From: Croceivirga sp009797885
Lineage (GTDB): Bacteria > Bacteroidota > Bacteroidia > Flavobacteriales > Flavobacteriaceae
DNA: 64,000 nucleotides
Reading direction: 5' to 3'
Assembly (NCBI GenBank): GCA_045866215.1
Contig: AP035880.1
Location: 1,922,001-1,986,000 of the forward strand
Under the pieces are notes generated by a model. That model did not search any database, was not told where the DNA came from, and was given only the letters and a program-made list of their open reading frames with translations. Both the position numbers and the translations under genes were made by a program. This document shows, piece by piece, positions 26,244 to 34,994 of this stretch (positions within the stretch are counted from its first letter, which is position 1; the number at the start of each line of letters is the position of its first letter).

Positions 26244-26801
26244 CTAAAAAATTAAGGGGAACACCATATGGACCATGACCAGTCCACCTACAAAAAAACC
26301 AATAACGGCAATCAACGAAGGAATCTGTAGATCGCTCAATCCAGAAATGGCATGACCGGATGTGCAGCCGCCCGCGTATCGGGCGCCAAAACCTACCAGA
26401 AAGCCCCCAACAAGTAAAATGATCCAAATTTTGGGGTCCGACAGGGATTGGGCCGAGAACAGCTCGGTAGGTAAATAGGCTTCCCCGGCACTATCAAAAC
26501 CAAATGCTTTCAAGGTCTCGACGCTTTTCTTGTTTATGGCCACTTGATCTTGCGGGGATAGCACATTGGCGCCAATGAAACCTCCAATGACCGTCCCAAG
26601 GACCACCATCAAATTCCATCTGCGGGGTTTTGTGTCCACCTTAAAATAATCCACAAATTTCCCGGCGCCTCCCATCGAGCAAAAGGTCTCCAGGTTTGAA
26701 GACATACCAAACCGTTTGCCCAATAAAATCAAAATTGCCATGGTCAATGCAATCAAAGGCCCAGAAACATACCAGGGCCAAGGGTTGTATACTGCTTCCA
26801 T
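26244..26801 (-). CDS. YeeE/YedE-family sulfur transporter component (large)
   Basis: A 185-residue membrane protein: first helix PLIALTMAILILLG, FGMSSNLETFCSMGG (conserved Cys), RRWNLMVVLGTVIGGFIGAN, VGGFLVGFGARYAGGCTSGHAI (second conserved Cys/His motif) and a last helix. This is the YeeE/YedE signature for thiosulfate-type sulfur import across the inner membrane. With the small partner at 25826 it likely feeds the rhodanese, thioredoxin and persulfide dioxygenase encoded nearby. Located 95 bp after the DUF2892 gene. Confidence 0.88.
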   Translation of the reverse strand: MEAVYNPWPWYVSGPLIALTMAILILLGKRFGMSSNLETFCSMGGAGKFVDYFKVDTKPRRWNLMVVLGTVIGGFIGANVLSPQDQVAINKKSVETLKAFGFDSAGEAYLPTELFSAQSLSDPKIWIILLVGGFLVGFGARYAGGCTSGHAISGLSDLQIPSLIAVIGFFVGGLVMVHMVFPLIF

Positions 26802-26896
26802 TACTCGTTTTTTTTACAAAAATGCACAAATAACCCTAAGAAACATATCCCTTGACCCCGGCCATTGGCCCCATACCTGACAAATGGGACAAAACA

Positions 26897-27082
26897 CTAG
26901 TCCTTTACACCCAATTTCCTTAAAATATCTTCCATTAAGCACCATTTGGTAATGGACGACTGCAATAAATTGGCACCCACAAAGGCAGTAAACCATAACC
27001 AATTTATATTCACATACACCGCCAATAACAAGCTGATGAGTACAAAGCTCCCTGCTACGGCCCTTACAATCCTATTTTTCAT
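26897..27082 (-). CDS. DUF2892 (YgaP-like) small membrane protein
   Basis: A 61-residue protein with two helices (VAGSFVLISLLLAVYVN and WLWFTAFVGANLLQSSIT) and the ending KWCLMEDILRKLGVK, matching the membrane part of the YgaP rhodanese (DUF2892), often found in sulfide/sulfane-sulfur loci. Its ATG overlaps the RND gene stop by 4 bp (ATGA), and a paralogue lies at 33174. Confidence 0.8.
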   Translation of the reverse strand: MKNRIVRAVAGSFVLISLLLAVYVNINWLWFTAFVGANLLQSSITKWCLMEDILRKLGVKD

Positions 27083-30000
27083 TTTGTTTCATTTTTACGT
27101 TCCATCATATAGTAGACCAGGGGCACCACCAACAAGGTCAGCACGGTAGAGGCAATGGTACCCCCCATTAAAGAAATCGCCAAGCCCTGAAATATGGGGT
27201 CGAACAAAATCACAAAGGCCCCGATGACCACCGTCCCGGCCGTTAGTAGAATGGGCGTTGTCCTAACTGCTCCAGCTTCAATTACCGCTTGTTTTAAAGG
27301 AACCCCTTCCTGCGTTCGCAGATTGACAAAATCAATAAGTAAGACCGAATTCCTTACCATGATTCCCGCCAAAGCTATCATCCCAATAAACGAGGTAGCC
27401 GTGAAAAAAGCACCCAGAATCCAATGCCCTAGGACTATTCCTATTAACGATAGGGGAATCGCCACCATCATAACCAATGGTGCCCTAAAATTTTGGAACC
27501 ACCCCACAATCAACATATAGATGATGACGATTACCCCTAAAAAGGCAATTCCCAAATCACGGAACACTTCAAGCGTAATCCGCCATTCCCCATCCCATTT
27601 TATGGTAAAATCATCTTCAAGCTCGGGCTGGGACATATACAATTCGTTTATCCCATATCCTTGGGGGAGTTCCAAATCCCTTAACTTATCGGTCATTCCT
27701 AAAATGGCATAAACGGGGCTTTCCAAATCCCCTGCCATATCAGAGGTGACATAGACCACTCTTTTTTGGTTCTTCCGATAGATGCTTTTGTCCTTGGTGG
27801 TTTCTGTAATAGTGACCAAATCCCCAATGGGAAGCGTTTGTCCATTTTTGGAGACCACCCGTATTTGTTTCAGATTATCCAATCCCGAGCGGTCGTTCTC
27901 ACTCAACGTCAATACAATTCCAATATGATCAAAGGCATTTGTTTGGTACAGATAGGTTACGGGACGTTCGGCCATGGCCATATTCAAGGTATGTACAATT
28001 TGGGCCGTGTTGACCCCATGGCGTAACGCCTTTTCCTTATCTACCACAAAATCATATTGTTTTTGGTCCGCTTCGACCATCCAGTCCACATCAACCACAT
28101 CAGCGGTATTTTCAAGAATGGTCTTCACCCCATTAGCCAAAGCAATCTGTTTTTCATAATCGGGACCGTAGACTTCGGCCACTATGGTAGAGAGCACAGG
28201 GGGTCCCGGGGGCACCTCGACCACTTTTACATTGGCCTTATAGGAAGCCCCAATTTCCTGTATACGGGGCCGTAACATTTTAGCGATATCATGGCTTTGT
28301 ACATTTCGATCGTGTTTATCCACAAGGTTTACCTGGATATCGGCCATATTGCTCCCTCCACGCAAATCGTAATGCCGTACCAAACCATTAAAGGTAATGG
28401 GCGCGGAAGTCCCCACATAGGCCTGATAATCCATCACCTCTGGCCTTGAGGCCAAATAGGAAGCGATTTCTTTGGTCACCACGGCCGTCCGCTCCAGTGT
28501 TGTCCCTTCCGGCATATCGATAATGACCTGAAATTCATTCTTGTTATCGAATGGAAGCATTTTTACCGCCACGGATTTGGTGAAGAACAACCCTACCGAG
28601 CCCAAAAGCAATATAACGGTAACCCCAATGAACAACCACCTTTTCTTTCGGTTTTCGATCAATGGGCGTTGGAACCGTTCATAGGTTTTGAAGATAACGG
28701 TGTCCTGAATTTGTACCGTTGTCTTTTCACTTTTCTTCCGGTCTTTTTCCCGTAAAAACAGATAGCCGAGATATGGCGTGATCGTCAAGGCCACAAAAAG
28801 TGACAACAGCATGGCAATTGAGGCCCCAATGGGCATTGGTGACATATACGGCCCCATTAAGCCCGAAACAAAAGCCATGGGCAATACCGAAGCAATGACC
28901 GTAAACGTGGCCAAAATAGTTGGGTTGCCCACCTCATTTATGGCAAAAAGGGCGGCATCTTTGAACGGCAATCGCTTCATCTTAAAATGACGGTGCATGT
29001 TCTCGGCTATGATGATGGAATCATCCACCACAATACCGGTTACAAAGACCAGTGCAAAAAGCGTGATGCGGTTCAACGTATACTCCAGCATATAGTAGTT
29101 GAGCAGTGTGAGGGCAAAGGTGATGGGTACGGACAAAAATACCACCAAGCCCCCGCGCCAGCCCATAGCCAACATGACCACAAAGGTTACGGCAATGATG
29201 GCACCAATTAGGTGGAGCAACAGTTCCGATACTTTTTGTGAAGCCGTTTCCCCGTAATTTCGAGTGACCGCCACGTGTACTTCATTGGGCAATAGGGTTC
29301 TTTTAAGATGTTCCACCTTCTGCAGTACCCTATCCGCAATTTTCATGGCATCCGCTCCCTTTCGTTTGGCAATGGATAAGGTAACGGCGGGATATTCGGA
29401 AGGAAACGCACGGGCAGCCCCATTGGCTCCGCCATATCCAAAGGAAACATAGGCATTGGCCAACTGCGGTCCATCGATGACCTCGGCCACCTGTTTGAGA
29501 TATATGGGCTGGTTTTCCAATGTGCCCACAACCAGGTTTTCTACATCTTCCTTTGAGGACAAAAATGTTCCGCTCGTTACATGAAACTCCGTATCATTGG
29601 CGTAAAAATCCCCTGCGCCCATTTGTACATTGTTCGCCTTTATGACTTCGGCAATCCTTAAAAAATCCAGTCCGCTTCCGGCCATTCTTTCTTTATCCAA
29701 TACGACGCGCAACTGCCGATCACGACCCCCTATCTTTTTGGTAATGGCCACATCGTTCACTTTTTCAATTTCGTTGAGCAACTCATTCGAAATTTGACCC
29801 AATTGATAGTCATCATAGGTTTCGCTCCACAAGGTCAATGAAAGCATGGGGACATCATCAATGGCCCTGGTCTTGACCAAGGGCATGGTCACTCCCTGGG
29901 GCATTTGGTCCATATGCTTGTTGATCTCATCGTACAGTCTCACCAACGACCGCTCAATATCCTCCCCAACGTAGAACTGTACGATAACCATCCCCGCTTC

Positions 30001-30273
30001 TTTCATGGAAGTGGAATACACATATTCCACCCCTTTAATATTCGAAATGATTTTCTCAAGTGGCTTGGTGATACGTGACTCCACCTCGGTTGGATTTGCC
30101 CCTGGATAGCCCACAAAAATATCAGCCATGGGGACATCAATCTGAGGTTCCTCCTCCCTTGGGATCAAAAACGAACTGTAAATCCCGATGACCATGAATA
30201 CGACCATCAAGAGCACCGTAAGTCTCGATGTCATAAATCCTTTGGCTATCTTTCCTGCTAGACCTTCTTTCAT
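27079..30273 (-). CDS. RND efflux transporter, inner-membrane permease
   Basis: A 1064-residue proton-driven exporter. The first helix is followed by FLIPREEEPQIDVPMADIFV, and TM4 carries the proton-relay double aspartate in GIVVDDSIIIAENMHRHF, so it belongs to the hydrophobe/amphiphile type rather than the heavy-metal CusA type. Two porter domains, LPFDNKNEFQVIIDMPEGTTLE between the halves, and TM11-12 ending LVVPLVYYMMERKNETK. It works with the adaptor and TolC genes upstream (10 bp and 1 nt gaps). Co-transcription with YeeE/YedE genes suggests export of a sulfur-derived or toxic compound, not shown. Confidence 0.9.
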   Translation of the reverse strand: MKEGLAGKIAKGFMTSRLTVLLMVVFMVIGIYSSFLIPREEEPQIDVPMADIFVGYPGANPTEVESRITKPLEKIISNIKGVEYVYSTSMKEAGMVIVQFYVGEDIERSLVRLYDEINKHMDQMPQGVTMPLVKTRAIDDVPMLSLTLWSETYDDYQLGQISNELLNEIEKVNDVAITKKIGGRDRQLRVVLDKERMAGSGLDFLRIAEVIKANNVQMGAGDFYANDTEFHVTSGTFLSSKEDVENLVVGTLENQPIYLKQVAEVIDGPQLANAYVSFGYGGANGAARAFPSEYPAVTLSIAKRKGADAMKIADRVLQKVEHLKRTLLPNEVHVAVTRNYGETASQKVSELLLHLIGAIIAVTFVVMLAMGWRGGLVVFLSVPITFALTLLNYYMLEYTLNRITLFALVFVTGIVVDDSIIIAENMHRHFKMKRLPFKDAALFAINEVGNPTILATFTVIASVLPMAFVSGLMGPYMSPMPIGASIAMLLSLFVALTITPYLGYLFLREKDRKKSEKTTVQIQDTVIFKTYERFQRPLIENRKKRWLFIGVTVILLLGSVGLFFTKSVAVKMLPFDNKNEFQVIIDMPEGTTLERTAVVTKEIASYLASRPEVMDYQAYVGTSAPITFNGLVRHYDLRGGSNMADIQVNLVDKHDRNVQSHDIAKMLRPRIQEIGASYKANVKVVEVPPGPPVLSTIVAEVYGPDYEKQIALANGVKTILENTADVVDVDWMVEADQKQYDFVVDKEKALRHGVNTAQIVHTLNMAMAERPVTYLYQTNAFDHIGIVLTLSENDRSGLDNLKQIRVVSKNGQTLPIGDLVTITETTKDKSIYRKNQKRVVYVTSDMAGDLESPVYAILGMTDKLRDLELPQGYGINELYMSQPELEDDFTIKWDGEWRITLEVFRDLGIAFLGVIVIIYMLIVGWFQNFRAPLVMMVAIPLSLIGIVLGHWILGAFFTATSFIGMIALAGIMVRNSVLLIDFVNLRTQEGVPLKQAVIEAGAVRTTPILLTAGTVVIGAFVILFDPIFQGLAISLMGGTIASTVLTLLVVPLVYYMMERKNETK

Positions 30274-30283
30274 CTATTCGTCT

Positions 30284-31375
30284 TTATTGAATACTGACCT
30301 TTGCTCCATTGAACAATTTTCCTTGGGAGGAAGTGATATAGGTTTCCCCTTCCGACAACCCGGACAATACCTCCACGCCATTGTCCAGAGTTTCCCCCAA
30401 ACGGAGCCAACGCAGAATGGCTGTATTGTCCTGCCCTAGGGTATATATCCCTATGAGTTGTCCTTGTTCCACCAAAGCTTCTTTGGGCACGACAACTGTT
30501 TTTGGGGCGACATCTGTTGCAGGAAGGGCCACAGCAGTGTACATCCCGGACCGTACCGAAGAAGGAGTGCCCGTAAGTTCAACGGTAGCCAAATATTGCC
30601 CGCCGGTTCTGCTTGCGGAGGTACTGAGTTCAGTTAATTCCCCAGTGAGCACGGTGTCCAAAACCTTAATGGTGACCTTAGCTTTCATCCCGACTGCAAT
30701 ACCACTAATCCTATTTTCAGGAATCCTGGCCATCACTTCATACGTCCCTGGTTTTTCAATCGAGATTAAAGGGGCACCAGGATTGGCCATTGTCCCCACA
30801 TCTACAAAAGTGTTGGTCACTACACCTTTAAATGGGGCCCTAACGTTTGCATAAGCAAATTGGGCCTCAACCTCTTTGCCCAGTTCCCGTGCTGCTGCCA
30901 ATCCCGCTTTGGCCCTTTCATAGCGGGTGGTCATATCCTCAAGTTCTTTTTGCGAGGCGCTGTTCTTTTCAAAAAGGTTTACATAGCGTTCATAATCCTT
31001 TTTGGCATTGGCAAAGGAAGCTTGGGCCTCCATAACACTTGCGGTCACCTGGGCTTTTCTGGCCCTGAGGTCAGTATTGTTGATCACCACCAACAAATCG
31101 CCCTTGTCCACTGCTTCCCCAACTTTTACGGGAATACGCTCAACATGCCCCATCATACGGGTGCTCAAAGTGGCACTGTTCACCGAAGTGACCTGCCCAC
31201 TACCAACGGTTAGGTACTCCTCCATTCCCATACCTACTGTAGCTACGGCGACCGATATCCTATCCTTCTGATGAACATCCTCTTTCTTTACCTCTCCGCA
31301 CGCCACTAAAAAAAGACTTGCCATCAGTGGGAACAGCCATCTTTTGGGACCGTACATTAAAATCTTACGTATCAT
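30284..31375 (-). CDS. RND efflux periplasmic adaptor (lipoprotein)
   Basis: A 363-residue membrane-fusion protein, lipidated at Cys26 (SLFLVACGE). Domain order: lipoyl half (MMGHVERIPVKVGEAVDKGD), alpha-helical hairpin (about 105-165, ASFANAKKDYERYVNLFEKN), second lipoyl half (AQFAYANVRAPFKGVVTNTF), beta-barrel and membrane-proximal domain. Links the RND permease to TolC. Starts 1 nt after the TolC stop. Confidence 0.92.
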   Translation of the reverse strand: MIRKILMYGPKRWLFPLMASLFLVACGEVKKEDVHQKDRISVAVATVGMGMEEYLTVGSGQVTSVNSATLSTRMMGHVERIPVKVGEAVDKGDLLVVINNTDLRARKAQVTASVMEAQASFANAKKDYERYVNLFEKNSASQKELEDMTTRYERAKAGLAAARELGKEVEAQFAYANVRAPFKGVVTNTFVDVGTMANPGAPLISIEKPGTYEVMARIPENRISGIAVGMKAKVTIKVLDTVLTGELTELSTSASRTGGQYLATVELTGTPSSVRSGMYTAVALPATDVAPKTVVVPKEALVEQGQLIGIYTLGQDNTAILRWLRLGETLDNGVEVLSGLSEGETYITSSQGKLFNGAKVSIQ

Positions 31376-31376
31376 T

Positions 31377-32690
31377 TTATCTCTTGGTTAAAAAATTATG
31401 GTACGCCACAGCGTAATTGTATTCATAAATCGCATTGTAATGGTCCAGTTCCTTCTCGGCATATTGTGCCTCTGCCCTTAAAAGTTCCGAGGTGCTTTCA
31501 AGGCCCTCCTTAAATCGATTGGAACGTATGTGTAGGGTTTCCGCGGACTGTTCCAGCGTCAAGGCAGAGGTAGATGCACGATTTTTCGCATCCAGTAGCA
31601 TTCTCCCAGCTTTTTGCAATTCCAGTTCGCTCTTTGAACGATAGTGCTCATAGGCCACTTGTGCCTTTTCATAGGTGGCTCGACTTTTTTTGATTTTGGC
31701 AAAGCGTTTGGCCCCTTGAAACGCATCCCAGCTCAAACTTGCACCAAAGGTGTAACCTTGGGAATTGGCCTGAAAAAGATCGTCGTCGAAAAGCTGATAG
31801 GAGCCAAACGCATTCAACCGCGGCAAAAAGGCCATTTTATCCGCTTTATAGGTCGAACGATAGGCCTGTGAAACCAACTCCAGGGCCTTTACATCGGGCC
31901 GATCCTCAATTGCACGGTCAGTATCCGCCATAACGTAGTCCACCAGTTCCAATCCCTTGGTGGGAACATAGTCCCCTGCTACATCCTCATCCATCAAAAA
32001 AGCAAGATAGTCGGAAGCATTGCTCAAGTTGCTTTGTGCGGAAATCAATTGGTTCTCCATCCCTGTGGTCCTTACCTTGGCCTGCAACAAATCCGCCTTT
32101 TGCAATAACCCTTCCTCAAAGCGATCGGCAACCATGGTTTCATTGGCCAATGCCGCTTTGACGGCCTTTTCAAGAACTTCAACACGCTTGTGGGCCAACT
32201 GTAGTTGCATGAATGCACGGGTTGCTTCAAACGCCAGATAGTCCTTGGTTCTATAAACCTGTTGCTCCCGTGCTTCCATCGTGGATTTAGCGGCCTTTCG
32301 TTGAAAAAGCCCATCCATATTGACCAGGGGTTGTTCTATGACCAGGGTAGTGGCGTAGTTCTCAATCTGATCGGGGTCGTTAAGCAAATCCGGATTAAAA
32401 TCTGCGGCCGTCAGGATTTCCTGGTTCAGTTTTGTGCCAAAGGCCATTAGGGGATTGGTCGTTGCCATACCGGTATGGGAAATCGAAATAGTGGGCAGAA
32501 AGATGGCATTACCCATAGTAAAGTCCCCCTGTGCTTCGGTAAGTTCAAATTCTGATATCTTAATATCCGCATTGGATTCCTGCACTTTTATCAATACCTC
32601 ATTCAGCGTAATGGGTTTGAGCTGTTGTGCTTTAAGGGGAAGGATCCACCCAAATAGAACCAAGGTAACAACCCAAAGTTTAATCGTCAT
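31377..32690 (-). CDS. TolC-family outer-membrane efflux protein
   Basis: A 437-residue outer-membrane channel with signal peptide (cleaved near 22, LKAQQ) and two outer_efflux repeats made of long amphipathic helices (ITLNEVLIKVQESNADIKIS; AAKSTMEAREQQVYRTKDYL; SELELQKAGRMLLDAKNRAS). First gene of the seven-gene operon, directly behind a GTAAC-N4-GTTAC operator and TAGCTTTG -7 box (32708-32751). Confidence 0.92.
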   Translation of the reverse strand: MTIKLWVVTLVLFGWILPLKAQQLKPITLNEVLIKVQESNADIKISEFELTEAQGDFTMGNAIFLPTISISHTGMATTNPLMAFGTKLNQEILTAADFNPDLLNDPDQIENYATTLVIEQPLVNMDGLFQRKAAKSTMEAREQQVYRTKDYLAFEATRAFMQLQLAHKRVEVLEKAVKAALANETMVADRFEEGLLQKADLLQAKVRTTGMENQLISAQSNLSNASDYLAFLMDEDVAGDYVPTKGLELVDYVMADTDRAIEDRPDVKALELVSQAYRSTYKADKMAFLPRLNAFGSYQLFDDDLFQANSQGYTFGASLSWDAFQGAKRFAKIKKSRATYEKAQVAYEHYRSKSELELQKAGRMLLDAKNRASTSALTLEQSAETLHIRSNRFKEGLESTSELLRAEAQYAEKELDHYNAIYEYNYAVAYHNFLTKR

Positions 32691-32707
32691 CGTTTTGAAT
32701 TTGAGTC

Positions 32708-32751
32708 CAAAGCTACGTTGACCCTATGGCCGACACAGTAACATTGGTTAC
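32708..32751 (-). promoter_or_regulatory. Operator plus -7 box of the efflux/sulfur transport operon
   Basis: In transcription direction: palindromic GTAACCAATGTTAC (32751-32738), 22 nt, then TAGCTTTG (32715-32708), a perfect TAnnTTTG. The box ends 17 nt before the tolC ATG. The same palindrome-22 nt-box layout recurs at 43300-43343, 45534-45577 and 47313-47356. Confidence 0.7.
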
Positions 32752-32910
32752 CTTGATTGAAAGTCCTTAAAACGGGCTAAAAAAGTGTTGGGGCGTGAAG
32801 AGGCTGAAAGAAAGATGGTCCCCTAATGGCAATACAAAAGCGGGTCATTTGTCGGAAACCAAAATCCAACAAAAGACCGGCGTAAGGAATACGGCTGTGA
32901 CCGGTAAAAA

Positions 32911-33039
32911 CTATTTCTTACCGCTGTTCATTAACATAAAAACAGCTGCAATCAATAACACAACGACCAGCGCAAAAACGCCAATCATCAAAATACCGTT
33001 ATCCCAGGAAACCAACGGTAATGTAAGAAGTTCACCCAT
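32911..33039 (-). CDS. Small membrane protein, 42 residues
   Basis: A 42-codon frame with one long hydrophobic helix (residues 16-37: LMIGVFALVVVLLIAAVFML) after MGELLTLPLVSWDNG, and a basic tail NSGKK. It has its own -7 box TAAATTTG (33067-33060), overlapped by the inverted repeat ATTTGGT-N7-ACCAAAT (33044-33064), which could be an operator. A terminator at 33122-33158 separates it from the DUF2892 gene. Not recognised as a known family. Confidence 0.6.
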   Translation of the reverse strand: MGELLTLPLVSWDNGILMIGVFALVVVLLIAAVFMLMNSGKK

Positions 33040-33121
33040 AGTTATTTGGTTTAGTACACCAAATTTAAAATCAGTATGATTGCCAAAACATGATAAATCT
33101 CAATTTTACCCCAAACCCCAT

Positions 33122-33158
33122 TAAAAAGCCATCCCGATACCAACGGAATGGCTTTTTA
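33122..33158. terminator. Bidirectional terminator
   Basis: Stem TAAAAAGCCAT / ATGGCTTTTTA (11 bp) with loop; A-run on one side and T-run on the other, 16 bp after the stop of the DUF2892 gene at 33174. Confidence 0.85.
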
Positions 33159-33173
33159 CATTCAACCAAAAAA

Positions 33174-33380
33174 CTAATTTTTTCTTCGGCACGTATTGAG
33201 CCCTACAAGGGCGTACAGTGGACAAAAGCTTACAAAGGAGGTGAGCACAAAAATACCGGCCAAGGCCAAAAGCACATACCCCAAAATACCTTGCACAACA
33301 CCTGTAAAATACAAGGTGCCCACTATGGCTGCAATAACCAATCTCGCGATACGATCCAATCTACCCATATTTTTTTTCAT
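33174..33380 (-). CDS. DUF2892 (YgaP-like) small membrane protein
   Basis: A 68-residue protein with two hydrophobic segments: IARLVIAAIVGTLYFTG and YVLLALAGIFVLTSFV, then the family's SFCPLYALVGLNTCRR with two cysteines. This membrane module is fused to rhodanese in YgaP and stands alone in many sulfide-response clusters. Paralogue of the gene at 26897. The start may be Met1 or Met5. The transcript probably begins near 33479 under the operator at 33516. Confidence 0.82.
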   Translation of the reverse strand: MKKNMGRLDRIARLVIAAIVGTLYFTGVVQGILGYVLLALAGIFVLTSFVSFCPLYALVGLNTCRRKN

Positions 33381-33382
33381 AG

Positions 33383-33481
33383 CTATCTATTTAAACGTTC
33401 AATGGACAAAACCGCTATGGTTACCATTCCAGCACAGATAAGGCAGACCATGATAAGTTTTTGCCATTTCTTCAGTTTCAT
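33383..33481 (-). CDS. Possible 32-residue membrane peptide
   Basis: Frame MKLKKWQKLIMVCLICAGMV continuing as a hydrophobic helix and ending SIERLNR, stop at 33383-33385, 2 bp before the DUF2892 start. It looks like a real head-plus-helix peptide, but its ATG lies only 3 nt after the probable -7 box TATATTTG (33492-33485), so it would need leaderless translation or a later start (Met11, 33451). Kept as tentative. Confidence 0.35.
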   Translation of the reverse strand: MKLKKWQKLIMVCLICAGMVTIAVLSIERLNR

Positions 33482-33484
33482 CCT

Positions 33485-33529
33485 CAAATATAACGGTACT
33501 CCCATCTTACTTTTGGTAACCTCGGTTAC
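33485..33529. promoter_or_regulatory. Shared operator between DUF2892 operon and sulfite oxidase
   Basis: The palindrome GTAACCTCGGTTAC (33516-33529), 6-bp arms, is the best of the five. To the left lies TATATTTG (minus strand, 33492-33485) after 23 nt; to the right, exactly 22 nt on, the bases TA at 33552 begin the former -7 box of the sulfite oxidase gene, now split by a MITE. Confidence 0.65.
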
Positions 33530-33553
33530 ACAACGACCACATTTTTTATCTTA

Positions 33554-33745
33554 GAGCCTGTCTAGGAATTTATGATTGGAATTGTTGTAGGCCATTTTTA
33601 GTGCGGAACGAGGCACGACATAGCGAAAGCTATGGGCGAGCTGGGGCGATGGAAAGGCATAGCCATAGTTATGGACTAAAATTTTAACGATGTGCCGTGC
33701 AAAAAGGGACATAAGAAAACAATTGACAAATTCCTAAACAGGCTC
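33554..33745. mobile_element. MITE (192 bp) inserted in the sulfite oxidase promoter
   Basis: Non-coding element with imperfect terminal inverted repeats: left GAGCCTGTCTAGGAATTT, right (reversed) GAGCCTGTTTAGGAATTT, 17 of 18 identical, flanked by TA on both sides (33552-33553 and 33746-33747) as a target duplication. No transposase inside; an IS5- or IS630-like enzyme encoded elsewhere would be needed. Removing it and one TA restores a box TAAGTTTT 22 nt after the operator. Confidence 0.8.
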
Positions 33746-33772
33746 TAAGTTTTAAATTGAATCTTGCAAGGT

Positions 33773-34993
33773 ATGGACAGAAGGGATTTCTCCAAAAGCT
33801 TGACAATGGCGGGAATTGCCAGTGCAATTGGCGCTCCGGTTGTTTTTGCCGGTACTATTCCCAAAAATTACGTTCCCCTGGCGCTTCAGGACCCAGACCC
33901 CTTTTCACTGTTCGCTAAGGATAGGGAAATGACGGTTTTGAACGACCGTCCATGGAATATTGAGGCCAAGGCCCATCTTCTAAACGATGCCGTTACCCCA
34001 AACAGGTACATGTTCATCCGAAACAACGGGATACTACCAAAACAGATAGATGCCGACAATTGGACATTGACTATTGATGGTGAAGCCGTAGAACGGAAAA
34101 AAGTGTATTCGTTGGCGGAGTTAAAGACAAAATTTCCACAACACACCTATCAATTGACCTTGGAGTGTGGAGGCAATGGCAGAAGCGAGTTCGATCCCCC
34201 TGCCAAGGGGAACCAATGGACCGTGGGAGCAGTTTCCTGTGCCAACTGGACAGGGATTCGGTTACGTGATCTACTCCAGGATGTTGGTATAAAACCCGAG
34301 GCCGTATACATTGGTTACCATGCGGCGGATACCCATTTGAGTGGTGACCCCAAAAAAGAGCCCATTTCCCGTGGAGTGCCCATTTCAAAAGCCATGCAAG
34401 AGGAGACCCTTCTGGCTTTTCAGATGAATGGAAAGGATATTCCCCTGGCACATGGCTATCCCCTGCGCTTGGTCTGTGGTGGTTGGCCAGCTTCCGCTTC
34501 CGGAAAATGGATACAACGCATCAGTATCCGAAACCAGGTACATGATGGTGCCAAAATGGGAGGTGCCTCTTATCGGGTCCCTTGTGAAAGCGTTGCTCCC
34601 GGCAGTGAAGTGACGGATCAAAATATGTGCATTATCGAATCCATGCCCGTAAAGTCCTTGATTACCTTTCCAAAGAGCGGGGCGCTTCTTAAAAAAGGGA
34701 AGAGCCTGGTCATTAACGGGCATGCCTGGGCTGGGGAACTGGAAGTGTCCCAGGTTCACTACTCCATTGATTTTGGAAGTACCTGGCATGGGTGTACCCT
34801 GGAAAAGCCCGTAAACCGATTGGCTTGGCAGCATTTTAGGGCACAGGTCAGTTTTCCTAAAAAAGGGTATTATGAAATATGGGCAAAAGCCACGGACAGC
34901 GCGGGCAAAAGCCAGCCCATGGTGTTGCCCGGATGGAACCCAAAGGGATATTTGAACAACGCCTGCCACCGTATTGCCCTAAAAGTAGTATAA
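33773..34993 (+). CDS. Tat-exported sulfite oxidase (molybdopterin, SoxC/SorA-type)
   Basis: Periplasmic sulfite dehydrogenase of 406 residues: twin-arginine signal MDRRDFSKSLTMAGIASAIG, Moco domain with the molybdenum-ligand Cys132 in YQLTLECGGNGRSEF, GNQWTVGAVSCANWTGIRLR, IPLAHGYPLRLVCGGWPASASGKW, and a C-terminal Mo-co dimerisation domain (about 290-406). No heme domain; electrons probably pass to the cytochrome c encoded 1 nt downstream. Start at 33773 rather than 33764 because it sits 19 nt after the -7 box, as in the sister promoters, and gives a compact Tat signal. moaC-moaE at 8 kb support its cofactor. Confidence 0.9.
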   Translation: MDRRDFSKSLTMAGIASAIGAPVVFAGTIPKNYVPLALQDPDPFSLFAKDREMTVLNDRPWNIEAKAHLLNDAVTPNRYMFIRNNGILPKQIDADNWTLTIDGEAVERKKVYSLAELKTKFPQHTYQLTLECGGNGRSEFDPPAKGNQWTVGAVSCANWTGIRLRDLLQDVGIKPEAVYIGYHAADTHLSGDPKKEPISRGVPISKAMQEETLLAFQMNGKDIPLAHGYPLRLVCGGWPASASGKWIQRISIRNQVHDGAKMGGASYRVPCESVAPGSEVTDQNMCIIESMPVKSLITFPKSGALLKKGKSLVINGHAWAGELEVSQVHYSIDFGSTWHGCTLEKPVNRLAWQHFRAQVSFPKKGYYEIWAKATDSAGKSQPMVLPGWNPKGYLNNACHRIALKVV

Positions 34994-34994
34994 G

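Noticed and set aside
33090..33554. 154-codon plus-strand frame
   Set aside because: Runs antisense through the DUF2892 gene and the operator; composition is not protein-like.
33554..33745. Full insertion sequence
   Set aside because: Only 192 bp, no transposase frame; it is a MITE at most.
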